From Kribbella sp. NBC_01245 (GTDB lineage: Bacteria > Actinomycetota > Actinomycetes > Propionibacteriales > Kribbellaceae), in contig NZ_CP108487.1 of NCBI RefSeq assembly GCF_036226525.1, positions 3,472,001-3,536,000 on the forward strand: DNA of 64,000 bases, written 5' to 3'. Below the pieces are notes generated by a model. It did not search any database. It worked only from the letters and a program-made list of their open reading frames with translations, and was not told where the DNA came from. Below, one piece after another: positions 24,199 through 32,001 of the stretch. Every line of letters begins with the position of its first letter. Position 1 is the stretch's first letter. A program made the position numbers and the translations under genes.

Positions 24199-25950
24199 CT
24201 ACTTGTACATGGTCTGGTTCAGCGTTCCGGGCGCGTACGCATCCGGATCAACCCACACGTTGATCAGCGACGGCAGCCCGGACTCGCGCGCCCGCTGCAT
24301 GGCCGGCCCGATGTCCTTGGGATCGCGGACCTCTTCGCCGTAACCGCCGAGCATCTTCGCGAACTCGTCGTACTTGACGTCACCGAGCGTGTTGCCGATG
24401 CGACCACGGTCATGGCCGTACTTCTGCTCCTGGCCGTACCGGATCTGGTTCATCGACGAGTTGTTGCCGACCACCCCCACGAACGGGAGGTTGAACCGCA
24501 CCAACGTCTCGAAGTCCCACCCGGTAAGGGAGAACGCGCCATCGCCGAAGAGCGCGACGACCTCCTTGTCCGGCCGGGCGTACTTGGCCGCCATCACGAA
24601 CGGGATGCCGACGCCGATGGTGCCGAGCGGTCCCGGGTCCATCCAGTGACCGGGCGACTTCGGCTGGACGACGCCACCGGAGAACGTGACGATGTCGCCA
24701 CCGTCGCCGATATAGATCGAGTCCTCGGTGAGGAACTCGTTGATCTCGTGCGCCAGCCGCAGCGGGTGGATCGGGTTCGCGTCGGACAGCTGTCGCGGGA
24801 GGCGCTTCTGGTACGACGCGTCCTCTTCCGCGCGCAGCTCGTTGAACCACGCCTTGCGGTCGTTCGCCTTGTTGTGCAGGCGCCCCGACGCTGCCTGGGT
24901 AACAGCGGCGAGGATCGCGCCCGGGTCGCCGACCAGCCCGAGGTCGATATCGCGGTTCCGGCCGACCGTGCGGTAGTCCATGTCGATCTGTACGACGGTC
25001 GCGTTCTTCGGCAGCCGGCGGCCGTAGCCCATCCGGAAGTCGAACGGTGTACCGACGATCAGGATGACGTCCGCGTTGTTGAACGCGTACCGGCGGGAGA
25101 GGTGGAAGTGGTGCGGGTCGCCGGGCGGCAGCGTGCCGCGGGCCGAACCGTTCATGTACGCCGGGATGTTCAGCGTGCGGGCGAAGTCGATCGCCGCGTC
25201 CGTACCGCGTGACGTCCAGACCTGCGTGCCCAACAGAACGGCCGGCTTCTCGGCCCGGACCAGCAGGTCCGCCAGGGCCTCGATACCGGCTGGGTCGCCG
25301 ATGCTCTTGGTGGAGGCGCGGTAGCGGCCGGCCTCCGGAATCACTGCCTGCTCGATCGGTACCGAGCCGTCCAGGATGTCCCGCGGGATCTCCAGGAACG
25401 ACGGACCGGGTGCGCCGTTGTAGCACTCCCGGAACGCCATCGAGACCATGTCCGCCACTCGCGACGTGTGCGGCACCGTCGCGGCGAACTTCGTGATCGG
25501 GGTCATCATGTCGACGTGCGGCAGGTCCTGCAGCGAACCCATCTTGTGCTGGTTCAGGGCTCCCTGGCCGCCGATCAGCAACATCGGGCTCTCGGCCCGG
25601 AAGGCGTTCGCGACACCCGTGACGGCGTCCGTCGTACCCGGGCCGGCGGTGACGACCGCGCAACCGGGCTTACCGGTCATCCGGGCGTAACCGTCGGCGG
25701 CGTGGGCGGCGACCTGCTCATGCCGTACGTCGACGACCGCGATTCCTTCGTCCACGCAGCCGTCGTAGATGTCGATGATGTGGCCGCCACAGAGGGTGAA
25801 GATCACGTCGATACCCTCTGCTTTGAGGGCCTTCGCGACCAGATGACCACCTGAGATGGTGGTGGCCTCCGCGTCCGACTTCTGGTCCGGCGAACTGCCG
25901 TTCGCGGCGACACTGGTTTCCGACACTGTTTGAGCCATCTGTGTAGTCAT
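24199..25950 (-). CDS. ThDP-dependent oxalyl-CoA decarboxylase / 2-hydroxyacyl-CoA lyase-like enzyme
   Basis: The 583-aa protein has the three domains of the acetolactate synthase superfamily. Glu78 in VRHEQVAAHAADGYA activates the cofactor; GDGAFSLTGWDF to NNSSMNQ is the ThDP-Mg site. The N-terminal half looks more like acetolactate-synthase-like/HACL proteins than Oxalobacter oxalyl-CoA decarboxylase, yet the next gene is frc, which argues for oxalyl-CoA as substrate, giving formyl-CoA and CO2. It is the first gene of a five-gene operon and has a motif site 57 bases upstream. Specificity is inferred; the ThDP fold is certain. Confidence 0.75.
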   Translation of the reverse strand: MTTQMAQTVSETSVAANGSSPDQKSDAEATTISGGHLVAKALKAEGIDVIFTLCGGHIIDIYDGCVDEGIAVVDVRHEQVAAHAADGYARMTGKPGCAVVTAGPGTTDAVTGVANAFRAESPMLLIGGQGALNQHKMGSLQDLPHVDMMTPITKFAATVPHTSRVADMVSMAFRECYNGAPGPSFLEIPRDILDGSVPIEQAVIPEAGRYRASTKSIGDPAGIEALADLLVRAEKPAVLLGTQVWTSRGTDAAIDFARTLNIPAYMNGSARGTLPPGDPHHFHLSRRYAFNNADVILIVGTPFDFRMGYGRRLPKNATVVQIDMDYRTVGRNRDIDLGLVGDPGAILAAVTQAASGRLHNKANDRKAWFNELRAEEDASYQKRLPRQLSDANPIHPLRLAHEINEFLTEDSIYIGDGGDIVTFSGGVVQPKSPGHWMDPGPLGTIGVGIPFVMAAKYARPDKEVVALFGDGAFSLTGWDFETLVRFNLPFVGVVGNNSSMNQIRYGQEQKYGHDRGRIGNTLGDVKYDEFAKMLGGYGEEVRDPKDIGPAMQRARESGLPSLINVWVDPDAYAPGTLNQTMYK

Positions 25951-26006
25951 CTCCTCGAGGGGGAGGCCGGTTGTTCTGGTCTATGAGTCCAGCCGGTTCG
26001 TAGATT

Positions 26007-26021
26007 GCATACCGTATGGTG
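26007..26021. promoter_or_regulatory. oxalate-module motif site 1 (oxc promoter)
   Basis: GCATACCGTATGGTG contains the palindrome CATAC-C-GTATG and fits the shared pattern G[CT]ATACnGnAT. It lies 57 bases upstream of the decarboxylase start. Probably an operator for a GntR-like regulator. Confidence 0.6.
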
Positions 26022-26088
26022 TAGCCGTATTCATAGCCCACCTACCGGCCGGTTGTCCAGGCTTCGGCGAGTTCTAGGCGACTGTATG

Positions 26089-26103
26089 CAGTATCCCGTA
26101 TGC
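26089..26103. promoter_or_regulatory. oxalate-module motif site 2 (minus-strand orientation)
   Basis: Read on the minus strand this is GCATACGGGATACTG, close to the hyi-operon site GTATACGGGATACAG. A second partial copy (CTGTATGCAG) touches it at 26082-26091. It may act with the site at 26007 on the oxc promoter or on the small gene at 26156. Confidence 0.55.
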
Positions 26104-26108
26104 TCGGC

Positions 26109-26144
26109 AAGAGTACTCTTTCAGAGTGTGGTTTCAGAGTGTGG
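26109..26144. promoter_or_regulatory. palindrome plus 13-bp tandem repeat before the 87-aa gene
   Basis: AAGAGTACTCTT (26109-26120) is a perfect 12-bp palindrome. It runs into two copies of TTTCAGAGTGTGG (26119-26131 and 26132-26144). The set lies directly upstream of the ribosome site of the gene at 26156 and may bind a regulator. Confidence 0.4.
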
Positions 26145-26155
26145 GGAGAACGCCT

Positions 26156-26419
26156 GTGAACATCCGCGAAGACCTTGACCAGGCCACCCGTGCGGCAAGG
26201 GATCTCGAGACCGCCGTACGTCGCCTGCAGAACCGGATCGGCCGGCACCTCGACGTCCAGCGCCTGGCCGAGGACGTCGAGCGCTGCCAGTCGGACCTGC
26301 GCCGGCTGATCGGTCAGACCCGCCGGCCCGCAGGCCATCCCGAGCTCGTGATCATCCCTGACGACGACTACGACGCGAGCATGTGGCAGGACGCTGACCA
26401 CGAGGGAGTTCGTCCCTAA
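26156..26419 (+). CDS. small coiled-coil protein of unknown function
   Basis: The 87-aa protein starts with a long charged helix (LDQATRAARDLETAVRRLQN to VERCQSDLRRLIGQ) that predicts a coiled coil, followed by an acidic tail (IIPDDDYDASMWQDADHEG). GTG at 26156 with GGGGAG upstream is preferred to an earlier GTG in frame that would include the repeat sequence. It is divergent from the oxc operon and convergent with the gene at 26416, overlapping its stop by four bases. No family is known to me. Confidence 0.6.
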   Translation: MNIREDLDQATRAARDLETAVRRLQNRIGRHLDVQRLAEDVERCQSDLRRLIGQTRRPAGHPELVIIPDDDYDASMWQDADHEGVRP

Positions 26420-27009
26420 ACAAGGGTGAGGCGCCGTGGGGGCGGTGCCGAGGAGAGGCATAGTTTGAGGAGCCGCCGGAGTTGGGCGTCACGACCGGCG
26501 CCGGCGGCTTTCGCTGTTACGGCGACAGCTTCGGCCGCGTGTTCGGTGGAGACATAGGTGCGGTAGAACGGCTCGCTGAGGCCGACGCGGTCCAGTACGG
26601 GGAACCACCAGCGCGCCGGGCCGGCCAACGCCGGTTTGCCTTCCATCAGGAACAACGCCGTACGACGAGCCAGCTCGAGGCGCCGACGTTCATCGTTGCT
26701 GATCAAGTCCGACCGGGGACTGGCGAGCGCGTTCGAGACGCACAACGCGACCAGCCGGGCCGACGTACCGAATCCTGCGTGCGCGGTGTTCACGAACGCG
26801 GGCGCGAACTCCCGGAGGGCAAGCCTGCCGGAGATACTGCTGTGGTCGTGCACGGCTCTCGCGATCGACCCGAGCGTCGGATGGACGCAGCTCGGGTGAT
26901 CCGTCCACGGCTCACGGGCGAGCTTCGAGACGAGCTCAAGCAGACAAGGCGATTGGCGCTCGGCGGCACTGAGGCGGTCGTACCGTGACTTCATCGTCGA
27001 CTCACTCAC
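26416..27009 (-). CDS. hypothetical helical protein next to the OFA transporter
   Basis: The 197-aa protein is predicted mostly helical and has no membrane segment or domain I recognise (WTDHPSCVHPTLGSIARAVH; RTALFLMEGKPALAGPARWW). The GTG at 27009 overlaps the end of the transporter gene by eight bases, which suggests translational coupling; an ATG five codons later is the alternative. It is co-transcribed with the transporter, so it may serve the oxalate module. Function unknown. Confidence 0.65.
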   Translation of the reverse strand: MSESTMKSRYDRLSAAERQSPCLLELVSKLAREPWTDHPSCVHPTLGSIARAVHDHSSISGRLALREFAPAFVNTAHAGFGTSARLVALCVSNALASPRSDLISNDERRRLELARRTALFLMEGKPALAGPARWWFPVLDRVGLSEPFYRTYVSTEHAAEAVAVTAKAAGAGRDAQLRRLLKLCLSSAPPPRRLTLV

Positions 27010-28372
27010 CCGGCCGAATGGCGGCGACCACGGGCTGACCGAGCTGACTTCGTTGCCCCTCAGCCGTCAGCACGGGTCTGCCCGGCTGGCGTAGGAACCG
27101 CACCGGCAAAGCCGCTATGAGGCCAAGGACTCCGGCTACTGCGAAGACGGGTTGGTAGCCGACGGCAACTACCAGCGAGGCGGCTGCGCCTACACCCACC
27201 AGGCCACCGAAGGCCTTTGCGCTGTAGAGGATGGCCTGGTTCTGCAGGAGGCTGTTCTCGCCGAAGTACTCGAGGACGAGGTTGGCCATGATCGCGTAGA
27301 AGGCGCCACCACCAAGGCCGGCGAACATCGCGCACACCACGAACAACCACGCGATGCCGGAACCGCCCGCTAGTGCGAGCCCGACATGCGTCACGCCCTC
27401 GACCGCGAAGACGGCCGCCAATACCCGGCGCCGCCCGAACCGGTCGGACAGATGGCCCGCGGTGGACCGGCCGAATCCGTTGACCGCGGCAAGCATCGCG
27501 GCCGCCACGCCCGCCGTTGCCGCACCCACGCCCGCCTCAACGCCGTACCCGAAGACAAAGGCGATCCCGAACAACGAGATCGCCGTACTCATCGCGAGCG
27601 CGAGCCACATCAGCGGCAGCGCCCCGGTGCGGAAGGCCTCGCCGGGTGCATAGTGCCGTACGGCGGGCCGGTTGTGCGGGTAGCTCCGGTTGAGTTTGCG
27701 GTCGACCGCCCACGCTTGCGCGTCGAGCTCGGCCGGCCACCAGTGCGGCGGCGGATCCTTCAGCACCTTGGCTGCCACTAGGACCACGACGAGGGCGGCT
27801 GCCGCTGCCAGGTCGAATACCAAGGTGGACGACCAGACCTGCAGGAGCAGGATGCTCGGCACCGCGCCACAGGCGAAACCGCCGGTCACGAATCCGATCG
27901 TGGCGGTACGACGCTCGGGGAACCACCTCGCGGCCGTGGTGATGCAGGCGGAGTAGACGATCCCCGCGCCGACACCTCCGATGACGGCATACCCGGCGAG
28001 CGCGGCGCCGTACGAGCTGGTGTGCGCGAGTGAGATCAGGCCGATCGCGGCGAGTGCTCCGCCGAGTACGACGAGGTGCGCGGGGGTGACGCGGCGCTGG
28101 CGGTGCACTCGGGCGACGGGGACGGCGACGATGGCCTGGCAGGCGACGAAGAGCGCGAGCAACCACATTGTCTGGACAAGACCCCAGCCGTGTTCGCCTT
28201 GCAGAGTGAGAGCGGTAACACCGAAGGAGTACTGCAGTGGGCTGATCGCGACCAGGCACGCCCAAGCCGTCCAGAGCTGCCAACTTCGGCTTCGTCCGGT
28301 CAGCTCCCGTGGATCCTCACCGACGCGATACCGCCGGCCGTAGACATCACGCACATCCCGCGTTGTGGTCAT
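27002..28372 (-). CDS. OFA-type major facilitator transporter (oxalate/formate antiporter-like)
   Basis: The 456-aa protein has twelve membrane segments and the MFS loop motif ([20 protein letters not shown]). The pattern [15 protein letters not shown] in helix 1 and [19 protein letters not shown] in helix 4 fit the oxalate:formate antiporter (OFA) group. GAGGAGG precedes the ATG at 28372. A motif site (28395) lies 23 bases upstream of the start. With oxc and frc nearby it probably exchanges oxalate for formate, or imports another carboxylate. Confidence 0.85.
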   Translation of the reverse strand: MTTTRDVRDVYGRRYRVGEDPRELTGRSRSWQLWTAWACLVAISPLQYSFGVTALTLQGEHGWGLVQTMWLLALFVACQAIVAVPVARVHRQRRVTPAHLVVLGGALAAIGLISLAHTSSYGAALAGYAVIGGVGAGIVYSACITTAARWFPERRTATIGFVTGGFACGAVPSILLLQVWSSTLVFDLAAAAALVVVLVAAKVLKDPPPHWWPAELDAQAWAVDRKLNRSYPHNRPAVRHYAPGEAFRTGALPLMWLALAMSTAISLFGIAFVFGYGVEAGVGAATAGVAAAMLAAVNGFGRSTAGHLSDRFGRRRVLAAVFAVEGVTHVGLALAGGSGIAWLFVVCAMFAGLGGGAFYAIMANLVLEYFGENSLLQNQAILYSAKAFGGLVGVGAAASLVVAVGYQPVFAVAGVLGLIAALPVRFLRQPGRPVLTAEGQRSQLGQPVVAAIRPGE

Positions 28373-28394
28373 CCGGATCGCCTCCTCGGCTACT

Positions 28395-28409
28395 GCATAC
28401 CGTATGAAG
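28395..28409. promoter_or_regulatory. oxalate-module motif site 3 (OFA transporter promoter)
   Basis: GCATACCGTATGAAG repeats the perfect CATAC-C-GTATG core of site 1. It is 23 bases upstream of the transporter start codon and next to its ribosome site, so bound protein would block transcription. Confidence 0.6.
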
Positions 28410-28476
28410 CCTTCGTACTCCTCCGACCTCCGGCTTGTCCAGAGGCGAAATATTGCGACTTCTTGTGAATCGATGT

Positions 28477-28491
28477 GTATACAGCATACAG
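28477..28491. promoter_or_regulatory. oxalate-module motif site 4 (sucC-like promoter)
   Basis: GTATACAGCATACAG fits the shared pattern. It lies in the divergent region between the transporter and the sucC-like gene, before a long hairpin. Confidence 0.55.
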
Positions 28492-28517
28492 TCGACCCAG
28501 CGGTCTGCGACTGCCAA

Positions 28518-28614
28518 CTGTTCTTTCCCGCGAGTGGTCGCGTCTGGTCCCCGCGGCGGTCCGGTAGCGGTCGGCGGGTCCGGACCAGACGCGACCACTC
28601 GCGGGAAAGAACAG
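28518..28614. repeat. long inverted repeat, family B (33-bp perfect arms)
   Basis: Arms at 28518-28550 and 28582-28614 are exact complements (core TTTCCCGCGAGTGGTCGCG) around a 31-base loop. It ends 35 bases before the sucC-like ATG, so a transcript from site 4 would carry it as a leader hairpin that could affect expression. Its size matches the family A repeats but the sequence differs. Confidence 0.9.
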
Positions 28615-28649
28615 ACCACTCTGCCCCGATGCTTGGGAGGAACCACGCT

Positions 28650-29813
28650 ATGGATCTGATGGAGTACCAGGCCAAGGAACTCTTCGCGAGACACGACGTA
28701 CCGGTCACGCTCGGCACGGTGATCGACGACGCCGGGCTCGCCGCCGAGGCCGCCGAGGCGCTTGGCGGCCGGGTCGTGGTGAAGGCCCAGGTGAAGGCCG
28801 GTGGCCGCGGCAAGGCCGGTGGCGTCAAGCTCGCGGCCGATCCGGCCGAGGCGGCCGCGCGGGCGGAGGAGATCCTCGGCATGGACATCAAGGGCCATAC
28901 CGTGCGGCAGGTGCTGCTCGCCCCGGCGGCCGAGATCGCCGAGGAGTACTACTTCTCCTTCCTGGTCGACCGGGCGAACCGCGGCTACCTGTGCATCGCC
29001 AGCACCGAGGGTGGCGTCGAGATCGAGGAGGTGGCCCGCACCAACCCGGACGCAGTCGCCAAGGTCGCGATCGACCCGCTGGTCGGGGTGGACGATGCCA
29101 AGGCTTTGGAGATCGTCGCGGCCACGGGGTTCCCGGCTGAGGCTGCTGACGTGATCAAGAAGCTGTGGGATGTCTTCATCAAGGAGGACGCGTCCCTGGT
29201 CGAGGTCAATCCCCTGGTGCGGTTGGCCGACGGCCGGCTGGAAGCGCTCGACGGCAAGGTGACGCTGGACGAGAACGCCGCCTTCCGCCACGCCGAGCAC
29301 GCTGGTTTTGAGGACGACGCCAGCGGTGACCCGTTGGAGGTGGCGGCGAAGGCCAGGGGCTTGAACTACGTGAAGCTCGACGGCCAGGTGGGCATCATCG
29401 GCAACGGCGCGGGTCTGGTGATGTCGACCCTGGACGTCGTCGCGTATGCGGGCTCGCGCCACGGTGGCGTGAAGCCCGCGAACTTCCTCGACATCGGCGG
29501 CGGCGCTTCGGCCGAGGTGATGGCGAACGGCTTGCGCATCATCCTCAGCGACCCGCAGGTGCACAGCGTCTTCGTGAACGTCTTCGGCGGCATCACCGCG
29601 TGCGACGCCGTTTCGAACGGGATCGTGCAGGCGCTCGAACTACTCGGTGACCAGGCCGACAAACCCCTCGTCGTACGGCTTGACGGTAACAACGTCGAGG
29701 CCGGCCGGCTGATCCTGCACCAGGCCGACCATCCGCTGGTCACGTTGGTGGAAACCATGGACGGTGCGGCCGATCGCGCCGCCGAACTCGCGGCGCTCGC
29801 CGTGGCCAAGTAG
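28650..29813 (+). CDS. succinyl-CoA synthetase beta subunit-like acyl-CoA ligase subunit
   Basis: The 387-aa protein has the ATP-grasp domain and ligase domain of SucC ([53 protein letters not shown]). GGGAGGAA lies upstream of the ATG. With the next gene it forms an ADP-forming acyl-CoA ligase. Being in the oxalate regulon and not with citric-acid-cycle genes, it may activate oxalate or another dicarboxylate (malate-CoA ligase is a known relative) or supply succinyl-CoA. Sequence alone does not choose among these. Confidence 0.85.
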   Translation: MDLMEYQAKELFARHDVPVTLGTVIDDAGLAAEAAEALGGRVVVKAQVKAGGRGKAGGVKLAADPAEAAARAEEILGMDIKGHTVRQVLLAPAAEIAEEYYFSFLVDRANRGYLCIASTEGGVEIEEVARTNPDAVAKVAIDPLVGVDDAKALEIVAATGFPAEAADVIKKLWDVFIKEDASLVEVNPLVRLADGRLEALDGKVTLDENAAFRHAEHAGFEDDASGDPLEVAAKARGLNYVKLDGQVGIIGNGAGLVMSTLDVVAYAGSRHGGVKPANFLDIGGGASAEVMANGLRIILSDPQVHSVFVNVFGGITACDAVSNGIVQALELLGDQADKPLVVRLDGNNVEAGRLILHQADHPLVTLVETMDGAADRAAELAALAVAK

Positions 29814-29825
29814 AGGAGTGTCGAC

Positions 29826-30716
29826 ATGGCGATCTTCCTGACCGAAGAGAGCAAGGTCATCGTGCAGGGCATGACCGGCTCGGAAGGCCAGAAGCACACC
29901 AGCCGGATGCTTGCCTCCGGCACCGATATCGTCGGCGGCGTGACGCCCGGTAAGGGCGGGCAGTCGGTCGAGTTCGGCAGCCGGGTGGTACCGGTGTTCG
30001 GGTCCGTCGCCGAAGCGGTGAAGGAGACCGGCGCGGACGTGTCGGTGGTGTTCGTACCGCCGCGCTTCGTCAAGGGCGCGGTGATCGAGGCCGTCGACGC
30101 GGGCATTCCGCTCGTGGTCGTGATCACCGAGGGCGTGCCGGTGCATGACACGGCGACGTTCTTCGCGCATGCGCAGGCGTCGGGCACTACGCGCATCATC
30201 GGGCCGAACTCCCCTGGTCTGATCAGCCCTGGCCGTTCCAATGCCGGCATCATCCCGGCCGATATCAGTGCCGAGGGGCGGATCGGGCTCGTCTCGAAAT
30301 CCGGCACCTTGACGTACCAGATGATGTACGAACTGCGCGACTTCGGCTTCTCCACCGCCATCGGTATCGGCGGCGACCCGATCATCGGCACCACGCACAT
30401 CGACGCGCTCGAGGCCTTCCAGGCGGATCCGGATACCGACGCCATCGTGATGATCGGCGAGATCGGCGGCGATGCCGAGGAGCGCGCGGCGGCGTACATC
30501 GCTGATCACGTGACGAAGCCGGTCATCGGGTACGTCGCGGGGTTCACCGCGCCCGAGGGCAAGACGATGGGCCATGCGGGGGCGATCGTGTCGGGCTCGT
30601 CCGGGACGGCTGCCGCCAAGCAGGAGGCGCTCGAGGCCGTCGGCGTGAAGGTCGGCAAAACCCCATCCGAGGCCGCGCGGTTGATGCGCGAGGCGCTGCA
30701 GCGTCAGCCGGTTTAG
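29826..30716 (+). CDS. succinyl-CoA synthetase alpha subunit-like acyl-CoA ligase subunit
   Basis: The 296-aa protein has the CoA-binding Rossmann fold ([20 protein letters not shown]) and the phospho-His at residue 250 ([12 protein letters not shown]). It is the catalytic partner of the beta-like subunit, 12 bases downstream of it. It closes the two-subunit ligase; see that entry for the question of substrate. RBS GAGGAG is visible before the ATG. Confidence 0.88.
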   Translation: MAIFLTEESKVIVQGMTGSEGQKHTSRMLASGTDIVGGVTPGKGGQSVEFGSRVVPVFGSVAEAVKETGADVSVVFVPPRFVKGAVIEAVDAGIPLVVVITEGVPVHDTATFFAHAQASGTTRIIGPNSPGLISPGRSNAGIIPADISAEGRIGLVSKSGTLTYQMMYELRDFGFSTAIGIGGDPIIGTTHIDALEAFQADPDTDAIVMIGEIGGDAEERAAAYIADHVTKPVIGYVAGFTAPEGKTMGHAGAIVSGSSGTAAAKQEALEAVGVKVGKTPSEAARLMREALQRQPV

Positions 30717-30737
30717 CTTCTGTTGAAGGGATCGAGT

Positions 30738-31610
30738 ATGAAGATCGGATTCATCGGCCTCGGCATCATGGGTTCGCCCATGGCCGCGAACCTGCTGCGC
30801 GCTGGGCACGAAGTCACCGGGTACGACGTGGTGCCGGCCTCGGTCGAGCGGCTGCTCCGGGCCGGCGGCAAGCCCGCGCCAACGATCGCCGAGGCGGTCG
30901 CCGGCGCGGACGTGGTGATCACGATGCTGCCGGACTCCCCGCAGGTCACCGAGGTGGTGCTGGGACCTAGCGGCGTACTGGAGTCGGCCGTCGAGGGCCA
31001 GCTCTTGATCGATATGAGCTCTATCGCTCCCGAGACGTCTAACGCGGTGGCGTCGGCTGCTTTGCCGTTGGGCGTGCGGGTACTCGATGCGCCCGTGAGC
31101 GGCGGTGAGGCCGGCGCGATCGAGGCGTCGCTGTCGATCATGGTCGGCGGTCCTTCTGAGGTCTTCGAGGCGGCTAAACCTGTGCTCGACTTGCTGGGGA
31201 AGACCGTCGTACACGTGGGCCCGGCCGGCTCTGGGCAAACCGTCAAGGCGGCGAACCAGCTGATGGTGGCCGGCATCATCGCCCTCGTCAGCGAAGCCAT
31301 CGTCCTGCTCGAGGCTTCGGGGGTCGACAGTACGAAGGGCCTCGAAGTGCTCGCCGGTGGTCTTGCGGGCAATACCGTCCTCAACCGGAAGGCGTCGACG
31401 ATGCTCGCGCGCGAGTTCGCCCCGGGCTTCCGGATCGACCTCCACCACAAGGACATGGGCATCGCCCTAGCCTCCGCCCGAGCCGCCGGCGTCTCCCTCC
31501 CGGTAACCGGCCTAGTAGCCCAACTAGTAGCCTCCGCCCGCTCCCAGGGCTACGGCTCACTAGACCACTCGGCCCTACTCCAGGTAATCGAAAACCTCTC
31601 CAAGCCCTAA
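30738..31610 (+). CDS. tartronate semialdehyde reductase (2-hydroxy-3-oxopropionate reductase)
   Basis: The 290-aa protein is a beta-hydroxyacid dehydrogenase with NAD loop GFIGLGIMGSPMA, substrate segment DAPVSGGEAGAIEASLSIMV and catalytic Lys in KAANQLMVAG. In context (glyoxylate carboligase and hydroxypyruvate isomerase in the same module) it should reduce tartronate semialdehyde to glycerate (GarR/GlxR role). The ATG at 30738 with AAGGGA upstream is preferred to a TTG five codons earlier. Last gene of the sucC-like operon. Confidence 0.85.
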   Translation: MKIGFIGLGIMGSPMAANLLRAGHEVTGYDVVPASVERLLRAGGKPAPTIAEAVAGADVVITMLPDSPQVTEVVLGPSGVLESAVEGQLLIDMSSIAPETSNAVASAALPLGVRVLDAPVSGGEAGAIEASLSIMVGGPSEVFEAAKPVLDLLGKTVVHVGPAGSGQTVKAANQLMVAGIIALVSEAIVLLEASGVDSTKGLEVLAGGLAGNTVLNRKASTMLAREFAPGFRIDLHHKDMGIALASARAAGVSLPVTGLVAQLVASARSQGYGSLDHSALLQVIENLSKP

Positions 31611-31619
31611 CCCACACAC

Positions 31620-31654
31620 GGCCGGGTGGCTCCCCCATCGGGAACCACCCGGCC
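31620..31654 (+). terminator. hairpin terminator after the tartronate semialdehyde reductase gene
   Basis: GGCCGGGTGGCTCCC (31620-31634) pairs with 31640-31654, with one mismatch, around a five-base loop. It lies ten bases after the stop. No T-run follows. The next element downstream is the long family A repeat. Confidence 0.6.
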
Positions 31655-31660
31655 TCCCCA

Positions 31661-31761
31661 CGTCTATGCATTCATTCGTCGGAATCTGCCCTCGCCAGGC
31701 TGCTTACCTGTATAGGGCTGCGGTGGTCGAGGGCAGATTCCGACGAATGAATGCATAGACG
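31661..31761. repeat. long inverted repeat, family A copy 2 (34-bp perfect arms)
   Basis: Arms at 31661-31694 and 31728-31761 are exact complements around a 33-base loop. The core TTCATTCGTCGGAATC is shared with the other copies, while the outer part (GTCTATGCA) and one inner base differ; each difference is matched on the other arm. It lies between convergent genes. Confidence 0.9.
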
Positions 31762-31768
31762 TTTGCGC

Positions 31769-32001
31769 GGTTAGGCGGTGCCGAGCGCGCTACCACCCCA
31801 CCCGCCGACTACCAGCCTGAGCCCCGCGCCGCACACGCACGGGCCGATTTGGGGACAACTCTCTCGCGAGGTGCCTTGTTGCGCTTGCATACGCGCGGCG
31901 TAAGGAGGCACCTCGCGGAGGGGTTTTCCACAAATCCGCCCGCGGGGGTTGACGGTTGGGGGTTTGGGCGGTGCCGTCGTTGGGGGGTTAGGCGGTGCCG
32001 A
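31769..32001. repeat. 16-bp direct repeats flanking the E element
   Basis: GGTTAGGCGGTGCCGA occurs at 31769-31784 and again at 31986-32001, where it forms the last codons and stop of the PanE-like gene. The copies bracket the ~100-bp E element. This may be a target-site duplication or a remnant of an older gene end. The rest of 31785-31985 holds no gene. Confidence 0.6.
31832..31936. repeat. dispersed ~100-bp element with inverted ends, family E copy 2
   Basis: Matches 17301-17402 over about 100 bases with scattered differences. The halves pair imperfectly (GCGAGGTGCCTTG with AAGGAGGCACCTCGC). Flanked by 16-bp direct repeats. Confidence 0.8.
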
